Shown piece by piece: positions 34,654 through 43,372 of a stretch of DNA of 64,000 nucleotides. The translations under genes and the position numbers were made by a program. How positions within the stretch are numbered: the stretch's first letter is position 1; every line of letters begins with the position of its first letter. The notes under the pieces were generated by a model that worked only from the letters and a program-made list of their open reading frames with translations, was not told the origin of the DNA and ran no database searches. Source of the stretch: Piscinibacter sp. HJYY11 (GTDB lineage Bacteria; Pseudomonadota; Gammaproteobacteria; Burkholderiales; Burkholderiaceae_C); assembly GCF_016735515.1 (NCBI RefSeq), contig NZ_JAERQZ010000001.1, forward strand, positions 4,762,746 through 4,826,745, read 5' to 3'.

Positions 34654-35280
34654 CTAGGCAGAAATGCCGGGTGTGAGCATCCGTTCCACGTAGCGGGCGA
34701 TCAGGTCGATCTCGAGGTTGACCTTCGAGCCGGCCTTGAGCGCGCCCAGTGCCGTGTTGTCGATGGTGTGCGGGATCAGGTTGATGCTGAACTCGCAGGC
34801 GGCGGGCAGGTCGGTGACGCGGTTGACGGTGAGGCTCACGCCGTTGACGATGATCGAGCCCTTGTAGGCGAGGAACTTGGCGAGCGCCTTGGGCGCCTGG
34901 ATGCGCAGCTCCCATGATTCGCCGACCGGCGCGAAGTGGCTGACTTCGCCGATGCCGTCGACGTGGCCGCTGACGATGTGGCCGCCCAGGCGGTCGTGGG
35001 CGCGCAGGGCTTTTTCGAGATTGACCGGGCCGGGCTTGTCGAGGCCGGCGGTCTTGTCGAGGCTCTCGGCCGAGATGTCGATGGTGAAACGGCCTGCGGC
35101 AGCGTCGAAGGTGGTGACGGTCATGCAGGCGCCGTTGAGCGCGATGCTGTCGCCGAGTTGCACGTCGTCGAGGTAGCCGGCCGGGGTCTCGAGCGTGAGC
35201 TGCTTGCCGTGCGATGCGTCGGTGCCGAGGGCCTTGACGGCGGTGATGCGGCCGACCGCGGTGATGATGCCTGTGAACAT
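34654..35280 (-). CDS. ribE: RibE, riboflavin synthase (alpha subunit)
   Basis: 208 residues, a tandem duplication of the lumazine-binding domain: MFTGIITAVGRITAV starts the first and GHIVSGHVDGIGEV marks the second. It dismutates two lumazines into riboflavin. Gene order ribD-ribE-ribB-ribH follows the pathway. The gap to the RibB-like gene is 43 bases and contains no strong terminator. Confidence 0.95.
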   Translation of the reverse strand: MFTGIITAVGRITAVKALGTDASHGKQLTLETPAGYLDDVQLGDSIALNGACMTVTTFDAAAGRFTIDISAESLDKTAGLDKPGPVNLEKALRAHDRLGGHIVSGHVDGIGEVSHFAPVGESWELRIQAPKALAKFLAYKGSIIVNGVSLTVNRVTDLPAACEFSINLIPHTIDNTALGALKAGSKVNLEIDLIARYVERMLTPGISA

Positions 35281-35292
35281 GGTGAGAGGTGT

Positions 35293-36417
35293 CTAGAAAT
35301 GCTCGCGGCCGGGAGGCCGTGCGATGAGGCGCAGGTCGTCGCCGAGGCGCTCGATGCTGACGAAGCGTAGCGCAAGCGCATCGGACAGGTCCTCCAGCGG
35401 GCCGAAGCTCGCCAGGCCCTGGCCCAGGCCGAGGAGCTTGGGGGCCTGGTAGACGAGCAGCTCATCGACCAGGCCTTCGCGCACCAGCGAACCCGAGAGC
35501 TTGTGGCCGGCTTCGACGTGCAGCTCATTGACGCCGCGCTGCGCCAGGTCGGCGAGCATGCTGGGCAGGTCGACCTTGCCCGCGGGGCCGGGGGCATAGG
35601 CGATCTCGGCGCCTTGGGCCTTGAGTGCGTCTTCGCGCGCCTTGTCGTGGCCGGCGGCGTAGAGCAGCACCGCGCCGGGCGGCTGGAGCATGCGGGCCGC
35701 GGGCGGTGTTTCCAGGCGCGAATCGACGATGACGCGCAGCGGCTGCTTCGGCGTGTCGACCAGGCGCACGTCGAGCCGCGGGTCGTCTTCGAGCACGGTG
35801 CCCACACCGGTCAGGATGGCGCCGGCGCGCTTGCGGAAGGCGTGGCCGTCGATGCGGGCGAGCTCGCCGGTGATCCACTGGCTGCGGCCGTTCTCGAGCG
35901 CGGTGCGGCCGTCGAGCGAGACAGCGGTCTTGAGGCGCACCCAGGGGCGCTTGCGCAGCATGCGCGAGAAGAAGCCGATGTTGAGCTCGCGCGATTCATC
36001 GGCGAGCAGCCCGGTCGTGACCGCGATGCCGGCCGCGCGCAGCTTCACGCTGCCTTTGCCGGCGACGAGCGGGTTGGGGTCTTGTGATGCGGCGACGACA
36101 CGGCCGAGGCCGGCGGCGATCAGCGCATCGCAGCAGGGCGGCGTGCGGCCGTGGTGCGAGCAGGGCTCGAGCGTGACATAAGCGGTGGCGCCCCTCATGT
36201 CGTGGCCCTTCGCGGCGGCGTCGCGCAAGGCCATCACTTCGGCATGCGGCCCACCGGCTTCCTGTGTGAAGCCGCGGCCGAGCACTTGCCCATCTGCGCT
36301 GGTGATCACGCAGCCGACACGTGGGTTCGGCTCCGAAAGGCCGATGGCCTGCGCCGCGAGAGCGAGTGCCTCGCGCATGAACGTTTCGTCGGCGGGGGAG
36401 TGGTCGGGTGTTGTCAT
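35293..36417 (-). CDS. ribD: RibD, bifunctional pyrimidine deaminase/reductase
   Basis: 374 residues. The N-terminal zinc deaminase has GGPHAEVMALRDA and YVTLEPCSHHGRTPPCCDAL. The C-terminal reductase starts near RPWVRLKTAVSLDGRTAL. It carries out the second and third steps of riboflavin synthesis. The ATG at 36417 (MTTPDHSPADETFM) fits other RibD proteins. There is no FMN riboswitch: only 25 bases separate it from the upstream pilin gene, so it is probably cotranscribed from there or further upstream. Confidence 0.95.
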   Translation of the reverse strand: MTTPDHSPADETFMREALALAAQAIGLSEPNPRVGCVITSADGQVLGRGFTQEAGGPHAEVMALRDAAAKGHDMRGATAYVTLEPCSHHGRTPPCCDALIAAGLGRVVAASQDPNPLVAGKGSVKLRAAGIAVTTGLLADESRELNIGFFSRMLRKRPWVRLKTAVSLDGRTALENGRSQWITGELARIDGHAFRKRAGAILTGVGTVLEDDPRLDVRLVDTPKQPLRVIVDSRLETPPAARMLQPPGAVLLYAAGHDKAREDALKAQGAEIAYAPGPAGKVDLPSMLADLAQRGVNELHVEAGHKLSGSLVREGLVDELLVYQAPKLLGLGQGLASFGPLEDLSDALALRFVSIERLGDDLRLIARPPGREHF

Positions 36418-36442
36418 CGGTGGCCGGTGCGGGCCACCGAGT

Positions 36443-37435
36443 TCAAGGCTGGTGCTGAACGGTGACCACAGGAGCGCCATTGTGCGGCGTAACGGTGCTC
36501 GGGCAGTCGAGGTTGCCGCGGATGACCAGGTAGTTGCGAGGCACGCGGCCGCTGCCGGGGTAGCGGCAGGACCTGAACGTGGCGGCGGTGAGGCCGAAGC
36601 TCCAGCCCTGCGGGACGAGCCTCGGCTCCGTGTCGCCCGAAGGCGCCGCGCAGGCGTAGGCGATGTAGCGCTCGCCGTTGGCGACGATGGTCTCGCTTTC
36701 GCAGCGCAGCGTGCCGGCGTGCACGGTGAGCGGCAGAGGTGCGTCGTTGGCCTGCCAGGGGTCTGGCGTGCCCGACAAGGCAAAACGGACGAGGCCTCTC
36801 ACCAGCCGCGCTTCGAAGGGCTCGCAGCCCGACAGGTCTTCGATGCGCAGCGTGCGAGCCTGTGACGCCGCGGCCACGCGGCACTGGAGCTGGATCTCGC
36901 CGGTGGCGTTGTCGACCACCCAGACGATCGGGCTCTGGGCGGTGGGCTTCACGATGCTGCGGCCGTCGGGAAAGGTGCGGGTGCTGGCGGGTGAGACACG
37001 CTGTGCCGCGAGCAGCGTGTCTTGCGGCGGCACTTCGAGCAGTGCGGTGTAGACGGGCGCGAGCCGCGCCACGCTGGAGGCGAGCAGAAGCTGCTGGGCG
37101 CCACCGCTGCGGTGCTGCCAGTGCACGCTCACCCGGCCGGTCTTCAAGCCGTCGGCCACGGCGCTGTCCTGCTCCATCCGGAAGGCAGTGGGGCCGCCCT
37201 CGGGCGATGCGGTGGTGTGCGGAGCGGTGCTGTCGAATGCGGCGAGATCGTGGAACCCACGCAAGCCTTCGAGCGCACGCTGCGCGTGTTGCACGGCGTC
37301 GCTGCGCTCGCGGGCGAGGTCGCTGTGCTGGCGCAGCCAGGTCTGCAGGCGGACCGTGGCGACCAGGCTCAGCGAGAGCACCAGCAAGGCGATCAGCGAT
37401 TCGATCAGGCACGCGCCGTGTTGACGTCGGTTCAT
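36443..37435 (-). CDS. PilV-like minor pseudopilin
   Basis: 330 residues. A type IV prepilin leader is visible: NRRQHG then ACLIESLIALLVLSLSLVAT, with Glu at +5 after the Gly cleavage site. The remaining 300 residues are a large Cys-containing periplasmic domain without recognised similarity. It is the last of five pilin-type genes (FimT, PilE-like, PilW, PilX, PilV order) and overlaps nothing, with 7 bases from the upstream PilX-like gene. I chose the ATG at 37435 because it begins the leader. Confidence 0.8.
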   Translation of the reverse strand: MNRRQHGACLIESLIALLVLSLSLVATVRLQTWLRQHSDLARERSDAVQHAQRALEGLRGFHDLAAFDSTAPHTTASPEGGPTAFRMEQDSAVADGLKTGRVSVHWQHRSGGAQQLLLASSVARLAPVYTALLEVPPQDTLLAAQRVSPASTRTFPDGRSIVKPTAQSPIVWVVDNATGEIQLQCRVAAASQARTLRIEDLSGCEPFEARLVRGLVRFALSGTPDPWQANDAPLPLTVHAGTLRCESETIVANGERYIAYACAAPSGDTEPRLVPQGWSFGLTAATFRSCRYPGSGRVPRNYLVIRGNLDCPSTVTPHNGAPVVTVQHQP

Positions 37436-37442
37436 CGTGTTC

Positions 37443-38588
37443 TCACAGGTCGCGCCAGCTGCCGGCGACTGGGGCGTAGGTGCCGCTGCGCTGCTGGAGA
37501 GCCCTGAGCACGGCCGCGTTGTGGTGGACGGTGGTGTTGCCATGGGCCTGCAGATCGTTTTCAACGATCACGGCGCCGTGCACGGTGCTGCCCACGCTGT
37601 CGGTCCACTGGGGATGACGGCTGTAGACGAGGCCATGCACCGTGGCTGCGGCATGCAGATCGACGGCGCCGTCGGCCACCAGCACCACAGGGCGTTGCGT
37701 CGAGCCCAGCGTGAGTGGCGTGCCCAGGCGCAGGCCGCCGTCGAGCACGATCAGCGTGTGGTGGCGTGCCGCTTCGGCGAGGGTTGCATCGCAGGGGCTG
37801 TGGCAGCTCACACGCGCGGCGGCGGGCTGCTCTCGCCACTGCGCCGTGTTCATGCGGAACACGCTCGCATGCAGGCCCTGCGCCGTGAGGCCGGCCAGGT
37901 CAGCGTCGTTGCTGAGCATCGATGCGCGCGACGGTGTGCCCGGCGCGCTGATGACGCGCAAGGCCGGCCCGTGCACGCTGCCGCCCGCGTGCAGGGTCAC
38001 GCCACCGGAGCTTGCGTCGGTGTGGGTGAGGGTGAACTCGCCGCTGAAGCTGGCGTGGCCACGCACGGCCAGTGCAGCGGCCGGCAGGGTGTCGAGCGCG
38101 GGCAGGCGGCCGAGGTTCTGGCGCAAGGTGATCGTGCGGCCGGCCTCCTGGCCGCGGCCGGTGGAGACGAGGTGCCAGCGCTCGGGCTGGGTGGCGTCAG
38201 CGGTCAGCTGGATGTGGAAGGCAGGCGCGGCCGCGCTTACCAGCGCGCGGGGTTCACCGCTGCGCGGGCAGTGGCAGGCCCAGCCTTGGCCGTCGGCCAC
38301 GCAGCTGGCCTGCAGCGGGCCGAGGCGGGCGAGCTCATGCCAGGGCGATGCAGACGATTGCGCACTCGCGCGGCAGTCATCGCCGACCGGGATGGGCCGG
38401 TTGAGCTGCGCCAGCGTCCAGGCGAGGCCCGCTTGCGCCGCTTCATGGGCCTGCGCGGTGTGCAGCTGGTGCACCGAGCTGCGCACCTGCAGCAGCACGC
38501 TGCGGTTGGAAAACGCCACCGCGAGCAGCACGGCGAATGCGAGCATCAGGGTGATGGGGAGCGCGGCGGCGCCACGTTGAGTGTTCAT
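37443..38588 (-). CDS. PilX-like pilus assembly protein
   Basis: 381 residues. The N-terminus NTQRGAAALPITLMLAFAVL has a prepilin-like Gly-hydrophobic segment but lacks Glu5, as is usual for PilX. A helical region with Ala/Gln follows (HTAQAHEAAQAGLAWTLAQL), then about 250 residues rich in beta-strand repeats (GHASFSGEFTLTH, TVHGAVIVENDLQAHGNTTV). Its ATG overlaps the PilW stop (ATGA). It likely belongs to the minor-pilin tip complex. Confidence 0.78.
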   Translation of the reverse strand: MNTQRGAAALPITLMLAFAVLLAVAFSNRSVLLQVRSSVHQLHTAQAHEAAQAGLAWTLAQLNRPIPVGDDCRASAQSSASPWHELARLGPLQASCVADGQGWACHCPRSGEPRALVSAAAPAFHIQLTADATQPERWHLVSTGRGQEAGRTITLRQNLGRLPALDTLPAAALAVRGHASFSGEFTLTHTDASSGGVTLHAGGSVHGPALRVISAPGTPSRASMLSNDADLAGLTAQGLHASVFRMNTAQWREQPAAARVSCHSPCDATLAEAARHHTLIVLDGGLRLGTPLTLGSTQRPVVLVADGAVDLHAAATVHGLVYSRHPQWTDSVGSTVHGAVIVENDLQAHGNTTVHHNAAVLRALQQRSGTYAPVAGSWRDL

Positions 38589-39151
38589 GTGGGGCAGGCG
38601 CCGGTGAGCGTGTCGTGGCGGAGTTGCACGTGGCGTGTGACGGTGCGCGTCCATCGGCTGTCGTGCGTGGCTCGGGCGGTGAGTTCGATGTCGAGCGTGT
38701 GGCGCTGCTGGCGCGGGGGGCAGGACGGCGTTGTTGGGTCGCAGGCCATGCGGCAGGCACCGTCGAGCATGGTCTGGTGCGTGCGCGGCACGAAGCGCAG
38801 CGAGGCCACGCGCAGCGTCTGCGCATCGGTCATCGCCTGCCAGTGGCCGTCGCCGATCTTCATGCTGACGACGCCGTCGTGCAGCCGGTAGGCCAGCGCC
38901 TCGGTGTTGCCCGCAGGGGTGAAGCGCATGCCGTCGGCTTGCAGCGCGAAGGAGCCGGCCCGCCGCAGGTCGCGCGAGATGAGGTCCATCGTCGCCTGCA
39001 GATCCTGCGTGAGCCTGGCCTCGAGCAGCAGGCGGTGGTTCTCGCGCAGGTGCTGGCTCATGGCGACGAGGGCAATCGCCGTGAGCACCAGGGCCACGGC
39101 CATGCCGACCATCAGCTCCACCAGCGTCAGGCCTCGTTGTGCTTGGCGCAT
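38585..39151 (-). CDS. PilW-like minor pilin
   Basis: 188 residues. The prepilin leader MRQAQRG is followed by LTLVELMVGMAVALVLTAIA, with Glu at +5. The rest resembles PilW but is short compared with classical PilW (about 270-350 residues). It starts one base after the PilE-like gene stop. It should be processed by PilD and join the pilus-initiating complex. Confidence 0.82.
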   Translation of the reverse strand: MRQAQRGLTLVELMVGMAVALVLTAIALVAMSQHLRENHRLLLEARLTQDLQATMDLISRDLRRAGSFALQADGMRFTPAGNTEALAYRLHDGVVSMKIGDGHWQAMTDAQTLRVASLRFVPRTHQTMLDGACRMACDPTTPSCPPRQQRHTLDIELTARATHDSRWTRTVTRHVQLRHDTLTGACPT

Positions 39152-39152
39152 C

Positions 39153-39587
39153 TCAGGTCCCCCAGCAGCGGCGGTTGTCGGCTTCCGGGTTGGTGCTGCG
39201 CTCGTCGGTGCCCGAGGCGTGCGTGGCCTGGCCGTTGGCGACCACGACCCTCAGCACGCGGCAGCGGCGGTCGCTGGCTTGGGCGCCGGTGGCGGTGGCC
39301 ATCAGCGAATAGCCGGAGGCGCTCGCGTCCGTCACCGCGAGGTTGTAGTAGCGCTGGCTCGAGGTCGCGGGGCTGCGCAGCTCGGCGAGGTTGGCGTACC
39401 GGGTGTTGCCGGAGCGCCATTGCTCCTGGCTCATCTGCAGTTGCAGCAGGGCGGTGATGCCGTCGATGCGTCGAGCCTTCTGCAAAGGCTCCTGGAAGCT
39501 CGGCATCGCGATGCCGGCGAGGATGCCGACGATGGCGGTCACCACCATCAGCTCGATCAGCGTGAAGCCGCGTTGGAGGCGATTCAT
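39153..39587 (-). CDS. PilE/ComP-like minor pilin
   Basis: 144 residues. The leader NRLQRG is followed by FTLIELMVVTAIVGILAGIA, a canonical class III/IV signal with Glu at +5. Further on are YYNLAVTDASASGYSLMATA and two C-terminal Cys (RRCRVL, RRCWGT) that could form a disulfide. The start at 39587 was chosen because the leader begins there and GGAGACG is upstream. Confidence 0.83.
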   Translation of the reverse strand: MNRLQRGFTLIELMVVTAIVGILAGIAMPSFQEPLQKARRIDGITALLQLQMSQEQWRSGNTRYANLAELRSPATSSQRYYNLAVTDASASGYSLMATATGAQASDRRCRVLRVVVANGQATHASGTDERSTNPEADNRRCWGT

Positions 39588-39598
39588 GAAGCGTCTCC

Positions 39599-40126
39599 TC
39601 AGCACGCGGCGTAGCCGGCCATGGCGCCGTGCGCGGCGCACGAGCGCACGCGGCCCATCAGGTTGACGGTGTGCTGCAACGTGCGGCCCTGCGGGCCGGT
39701 GAGGCGCAGCGTGGCCATGGGGCTGGCGGTGCCGTGCTCGGGGGCGAAGAGCACCGAGCGCACGTTGGCGTGGAGCGCGATGCCTTGCGCGGCGGGCAGT
39801 GCGACGGTCTTGAGGGGGGCCGGGCCCTCATCGCAGCGACCGATGCCGTTCGCGTCACAACGGCAGCGGTCGGCAGCGCCGGTGTGCACCACATAGCAGG
39901 CGTTGCCGTTGAACGTGACGCGCACGCCTTCGTTGCGCAGCAGGGCCTCGCTGCGGGCATGCTGGAGGTCGCTCGACAGCTCCCCCGCGATGCCCTTGAG
40001 CCGTTGCTGATCGACATAGCCGTGCAGCGACGGCACGGCGGCGGTCATCACGATGCCGGCCACCGCGACGGTGGCCATCGTCTCGATCAGGGTGAAGCCG
40101 CGCGCGGCGGCGCTTCCCTTGTGCAT
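39599..40126 (-). CDS. FimT/GspH-like minor pseudopilin
   Basis: 175 residues. The leader HKGSAAARG is followed by FTLIETMATVAVAGIVMTAA. The downstream segment SSDLQHARSEALLRNEGVRV is the GspH/FimT signature. Cys pairs near CRCDANGIGRC and at the C-terminus may be oxidised. AGAGGGA lies before the ATG. It is the first pilin gene, 112 bases after the nrdR stop on the same strand. Confidence 0.83.
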   Translation of the reverse strand: MHKGSAAARGFTLIETMATVAVAGIVMTAAVPSLHGYVDQQRLKGIAGELSSDLQHARSEALLRNEGVRVTFNGNACYVVHTGAADRCRCDANGIGRCDEGPAPLKTVALPAAQGIALHANVRSVLFAPEHGTASPMATLRLTGPQGRTLQHTVNLMGRVRSCAAHGAMAGYAAC

Positions 40127-40238
40127 GGTTCCCTCCCTCTGTTTTGGTATGAGGGCACTGTAGGGAACACGCTGCGTCGCGGCTTCCACCGCGTGGGGGA
40201 AATCCCGGGGCCACTGGGGTGGGCACCCGGGTGGGGGA

Positions 40239-40682
40239 TCAGATGTCGCGGATCAGCTGCCGGAACTCGTCGACGTCCTCGAAGCTGCGGTAGACCGAGG
40301 CGAAGCGCACGTACGCGACCTTGTCGATGCGCTTGAGCTCACGCATGACGAACTCGCCCACCTTGGTGGACGCCACTTCCTTGGCACCGCTGTTGAGCAG
40401 CTTGTCCTGGATGCGCTCGAGCGCGGCATCGATCTGCTCCACGCTCACCGGGCGCTTGCGCAGCGCCAGCGTCATCGAGGCGCGCACCTTGCCGACGTCG
40501 AACTCGGCCCGGGTGCCGTCCTTCTTGACGACGGACGGCAACGCGATTTCGGCGCGCTCGTAGGTGGTGAATCGCTTGTCGCAGCTCTGGCACCGCCGGC
40601 GACGGCGCACGACGTCACCTTCGTCGGACTCTCGGGTCTCGACGACTTGGGTGTCTTCGTGGGAACAGAAAGGGCAGCGCAT
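40239..40682 (-). CDS. nrdR: NrdR, ribonucleotide reductase repressor
   Basis: 147 residues. The protein starts [17 protein letters not shown] with a four-Cys zinc ribbon (CPFC and CQSC), then an ATP-cone domain ([17 protein letters not shown]). It represses nrd genes according to ATP/dATP level. Many relatives begin exactly at this ATG, so the one five codons earlier is disfavoured. It lies downstream of glyA. Confidence 0.95.
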   Translation of the reverse strand: MRCPFCSHEDTQVVETRESDEGDVVRRRRRCQSCDKRFTTYERAEIALPSVVKKDGTRAEFDVGKVRASMTLALRKRPVSVEQIDAALERIQDKLLNSGAKEVASTKVGEFVMRELKRIDKVAYVRFASVYRSFEDVDEFRQLIRDI

Positions 40683-40695
40683 GGGCGGCTCCGCC

Positions 40696-40726
40696 AAAAA
40701 CGAGGACGGGGTCGCCGCGCGACCCC
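40696..40726 (-). terminator. Candidate terminator/attenuator after glyA
   Basis: On the minus strand an 8-bp stem GGGGTCGC/GCGACCCC (40719-40726 with 40708-40715, three-base loop) is followed after seven bases by five T (40696-40700). It lies between the glyA stop and nrdR start. It may reduce read-through rather than stop it, because nrdR is on the same strand. Confidence 0.4.
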
Positions 40727-40734
40727 TTCTCGGC

Positions 40735-41985
40735 TTACCGGTAGACCGGGAATTCCTTGGTCAACGCAGCGACCTTGGCGCGCACCGCCGCGATGTTCGC
40801 CTCATCGTGCGGCTTGTCCAGCACATCGGCGATCAGGTTGGCGGTGATGCGGGCCTGCTCTTCCTTGAAGCCACGCGTGGTGAAGGCCGGCGAGCCCAGG
40901 CGGATGCCGCTCGTGACCATCGGCTTCTGCGGGTCGTTGGGGATGCCGTTCTTGTTGCAGGTCATGTGGGCCTGGCCCAGGATGGCCTCGGCTTCCTTGC
41001 CCGTCAGATTCTTCGGGCGCAGGTCGACCAGCATCACGTGGCTTTCGGTGCGGCCCGAGACGATGCGCAGGCCACGCTGGGTGAGCGTGTCGGCCAGCAC
41101 GGCGGCGTTCTTCACCACCTGCTGCTGGTAGGTCTTGAACTCGGGCGAGAGCGCTTCCTTGAAGGCCACGGCCTTGCCGGCGATCACGTGCATCAGCGGG
41201 CCGCCCTGGATGCCGGGGAAGATCGCGCTGTTGATCTTCTTCGCGATGTCTTCGTTGTTCATCAGCACCACGCCGCCGCGCGGGCCACGCAGGCTCTTGT
41301 GGGTGGTGGAGGTGACGACGTCGGCGAACGGCACCGGGTTGGGGTACACGCCCGCGGCGATCAGGCCGGCGTAGTGGGCCATGTCGACCATGAAGTAGGC
41401 GCCGATGGCCTTGGCGACCTTGGCGAAGCGCTCGAAGTCGATGCGCAGGGCGTAGGCCGAGGCGCCGGCGATGATGAGCTTGGGTTTGTGCTCGTGGGCC
41501 AGGCGCTCCATCGCGTCGTAGTCGATGGCCTCGTTCTTGTCCAAGCCGTAGCTGACGACCTTGAACCACTTGCCGCTCATGTTGAGCGGCATGCCGTGCG
41601 TCAGGTGGCCGCCTTCGGAGAGGCTCATGCCCATGATCGTGTCGCCGGGCTGAAGCAGGCCGAAGAAGACCGACTGGTTGGCCTGCGAGCCCGAGTTGGC
41701 CTGCACGTTGGCGAACTGGGCGCCGAAGAGCTGCTTCAGCCGGTCGATGGCGAGTTGCTCCACCACGTCGACGTATTCGCAGCCGCCGTAGTAGCGCTTG
41801 CCGGGGTAGCCCTCGGCGTATTTGTTGGTGAGCTGCGAGCCCTGGGCGGCCATGACGGCCGGCGAGGTGTAGTTCTCGGAGGCGATCAGCTCGATGTGGT
41901 CTTCCTGGCGCTGGTTCTCGCTCTGGATGGCGGCAAACAGCTCGGGGTCGACGGAGGCAATGGTGGATTTGGTGCGGTCGAACAT
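40735..41985 (-). CDS. glyA: GlyA, serine hydroxymethyltransferase
   Basis: 416 residues, the normal length. Landmarks are [35 protein letters not shown], the PLP Lys motif [16 protein letters not shown], and the C-terminal [10 protein letters not shown]. It interconverts serine and glycine and loads one-carbon units onto tetrahydrofolate. A ZTP riboswitch sits in its leader, linking expression to folate/purine stress. Confidence 0.97.
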   Translation of the reverse strand: MFDRTKSTIASVDPELFAAIQSENQRQEDHIELIASENYTSPAVMAAQGSQLTNKYAEGYPGKRYYGGCEYVDVVEQLAIDRLKQLFGAQFANVQANSGSQANQSVFFGLLQPGDTIMGMSLSEGGHLTHGMPLNMSGKWFKVVSYGLDKNEAIDYDAMERLAHEHKPKLIIAGASAYALRIDFERFAKVAKAIGAYFMVDMAHYAGLIAAGVYPNPVPFADVVTSTTHKSLRGPRGGVVLMNNEDIAKKINSAIFPGIQGGPLMHVIAGKAVAFKEALSPEFKTYQQQVVKNAAVLADTLTQRGLRIVSGRTESHVMLVDLRPKNLTGKEAEAILGQAHMTCNKNGIPNDPQKPMVTSGIRLGSPAFTTRGFKEEQARITANLIADVLDKPHDEANIAAVRAKVAALTKEFPVYR

Positions 41986-42046
41986 GTGGCGGTTCTCTAG
42001 GTCAGGTGTGTCCCGTCAAACGGCCACATCGAGCGATGTGACCTCA

Positions 42047-42170
42047 GGGCTGCCCAGGCGAACGGCGGAACCGGCTCCAAACATCTGGAGCGGGCCGCGC
42101 TTCCCAGTGGTTCACCACCTCAGGCTCCGCGGTCTTGACCGGGGCCCCATCGCCAGTTGCGCAGCGGGTG
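42047..42170 (-). promoter_or_regulatory. ZTP (pfl) riboswitch upstream of glyA
   Basis: Read on the minus strand, the leader holds the two conserved blocks of the pfl motif: AACTGGCGA (42150-42158 region) and, about 90 bases later, CGCCTGGGCA (42051-42060), plus GGTGGTGAACCACTGGGAAGCG between them. ZTP riboswitches sense ZMP/ZTP, which builds up when 10-formyl-tetrahydrofolate is low, and often precede glyA, purH and folD. A 10-bp hairpin (42022-42043) lies between the aptamer and glyA and may be the expression platform, though no T-tract follows. Boundaries are approximate. Confidence 0.85.
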
Positions 42171-42216
42171 GGAGTGTAGCGCGGCAGGTCCAGCCTGCCA
42201 CGTTCACGTGAGGGAT

Positions 42217-43128
42217 TCAGCCGCGCGACTCACCCGCCAGCGCGACCTGTTCGGTGGCCGGTTTTTCGGCGGGTGTGGACGGCTTCACGTCAGGGCCGGT
42301 CACGGTGGCAGGCACCGTCACCGACGGGGGCACCAGCAGCGGCGCCGTCGTGGAAACACTCTTGCCCGACGCGACCTGGCGCAAGTGCTCCTGCTCGGCC
42401 AGGACCTTGCCGGCATAGCCACCGTCATCGGGGAGATTGGCGGCGCCGACGTAGTAGCGAAGACCCGCTTCCAGGCCGCCCGCGCGCGCAATGCACTCCT
42501 TGAGCACCTGCACGCCGACGCGCAGGTTCGTCACCGGGTCGAAGGCGGCGTGGTTGCCGCCGAAGGCCTCGTACTTGTCGTCGTGCACACGCGTCATGAC
42601 CTGCATCAGGCCTTGCGCGCCCACCGGGCTCTGTGCGAACGGATTGAAGCTCGATTCGATGGCCATGATGGCGAGGATCAGCGTCGGGTCCAGCTGGGCC
42701 CGGGCCCCCACCGTCCAAGCTTCCTGCACCAGGCGCGCAATCGGCTCGGGCGCGACGCGGTAGCGGCGCGAGAGCCAGTTGGCGACGGCGGCCTGCTGGC
42801 GGGTCAGCTCCTTTGGATCGCTCGCCGTGGCGCGCGTGATCGCATCGGGCTCATGGAAGTCGGCCAGGGCTTCGATCGTGCCGGCGGTGCGTAACTCATG
42901 CCGGGCTTGCAGCCAGCTCAAGGCTTTCTGCTCGATGCTGCGGCTGGTTTCCTTGTGGCTGCCCACGAAGAGCAGCACGCCCACGATCAAGAGGCCCACC
43001 AGGGCCAACGTGTTGTGGCTCACCTCGAGCAGCCCATGGCCCACGTCTCGCAGAAAGACGGTGGTGGAGCTGGACGCATGTTGGCGGGCCGAGTTCAGGA
43101 ACGAGAGCAAATTCTGAAGCGCTGTCAT
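42217..43128 (-). CDS. SLT-type lytic transglycosylase domain protein, membrane anchored
   Basis: 303 residues. One N-terminal transmembrane helix (NTLALVGLLIVGVLLFVG, about 39-56). The catalytic domain from about 125 has DPTLILAIMAIESSFNPFAQ (catalytic Glu in IES), then GAQGLMQVM and AFDPVTNLRVGVQVLKECI. The C-terminal 50 residues are Pro/Val/Thr-rich and probably disordered. It should cleave peptidoglycan from the periplasmic face. It is transcribed towards glyA but ends just upstream of the riboswitch. Confidence 0.88.
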   Translation of the reverse strand: MTALQNLLSFLNSARQHASSSTTVFLRDVGHGLLEVSHNTLALVGLLIVGVLLFVGSHKETSRSIEQKALSWLQARHELRTAGTIEALADFHEPDAITRATASDPKELTRQQAAVANWLSRRYRVAPEPIARLVQEAWTVGARAQLDPTLILAIMAIESSFNPFAQSPVGAQGLMQVMTRVHDDKYEAFGGNHAAFDPVTNLRVGVQVLKECIARAGGLEAGLRYYVGAANLPDDGGYAGKVLAEQEHLRQVASGKSVSTTAPLLVPPSVTVPATVTGPDVKPSTPAEKPATEQVALAGESRG

Positions 43129-43372
43129 GTCACTCCTTTCTTCTCTGTCCCGTTCCCTGCCGGCTTGCGCCTGTGGCCGGAAATGTGACAGTGATAATCC
43201 CTTGGCAAATGGCGTGCGGGATTAGGCAGCGTGGCGCCTGGGGACTTCCGGCTTTGCTGGACCGGTTGTCGGCGCGGGTTATCCCTGATCTGGGTCAGGT
43301 GCGGCGCGGATTCTGTTGGACCGAGTCATAACCGGTCAAGGATATAGAAATAACCTTTCATAACTGGAAAGC

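Noticed and set aside
36418..36442. FMN riboswitch before ribD
   Set aside because: Only 25 bases separate ribD from the pilin gene, too short for the aptamer, and no RFN motif is visible.
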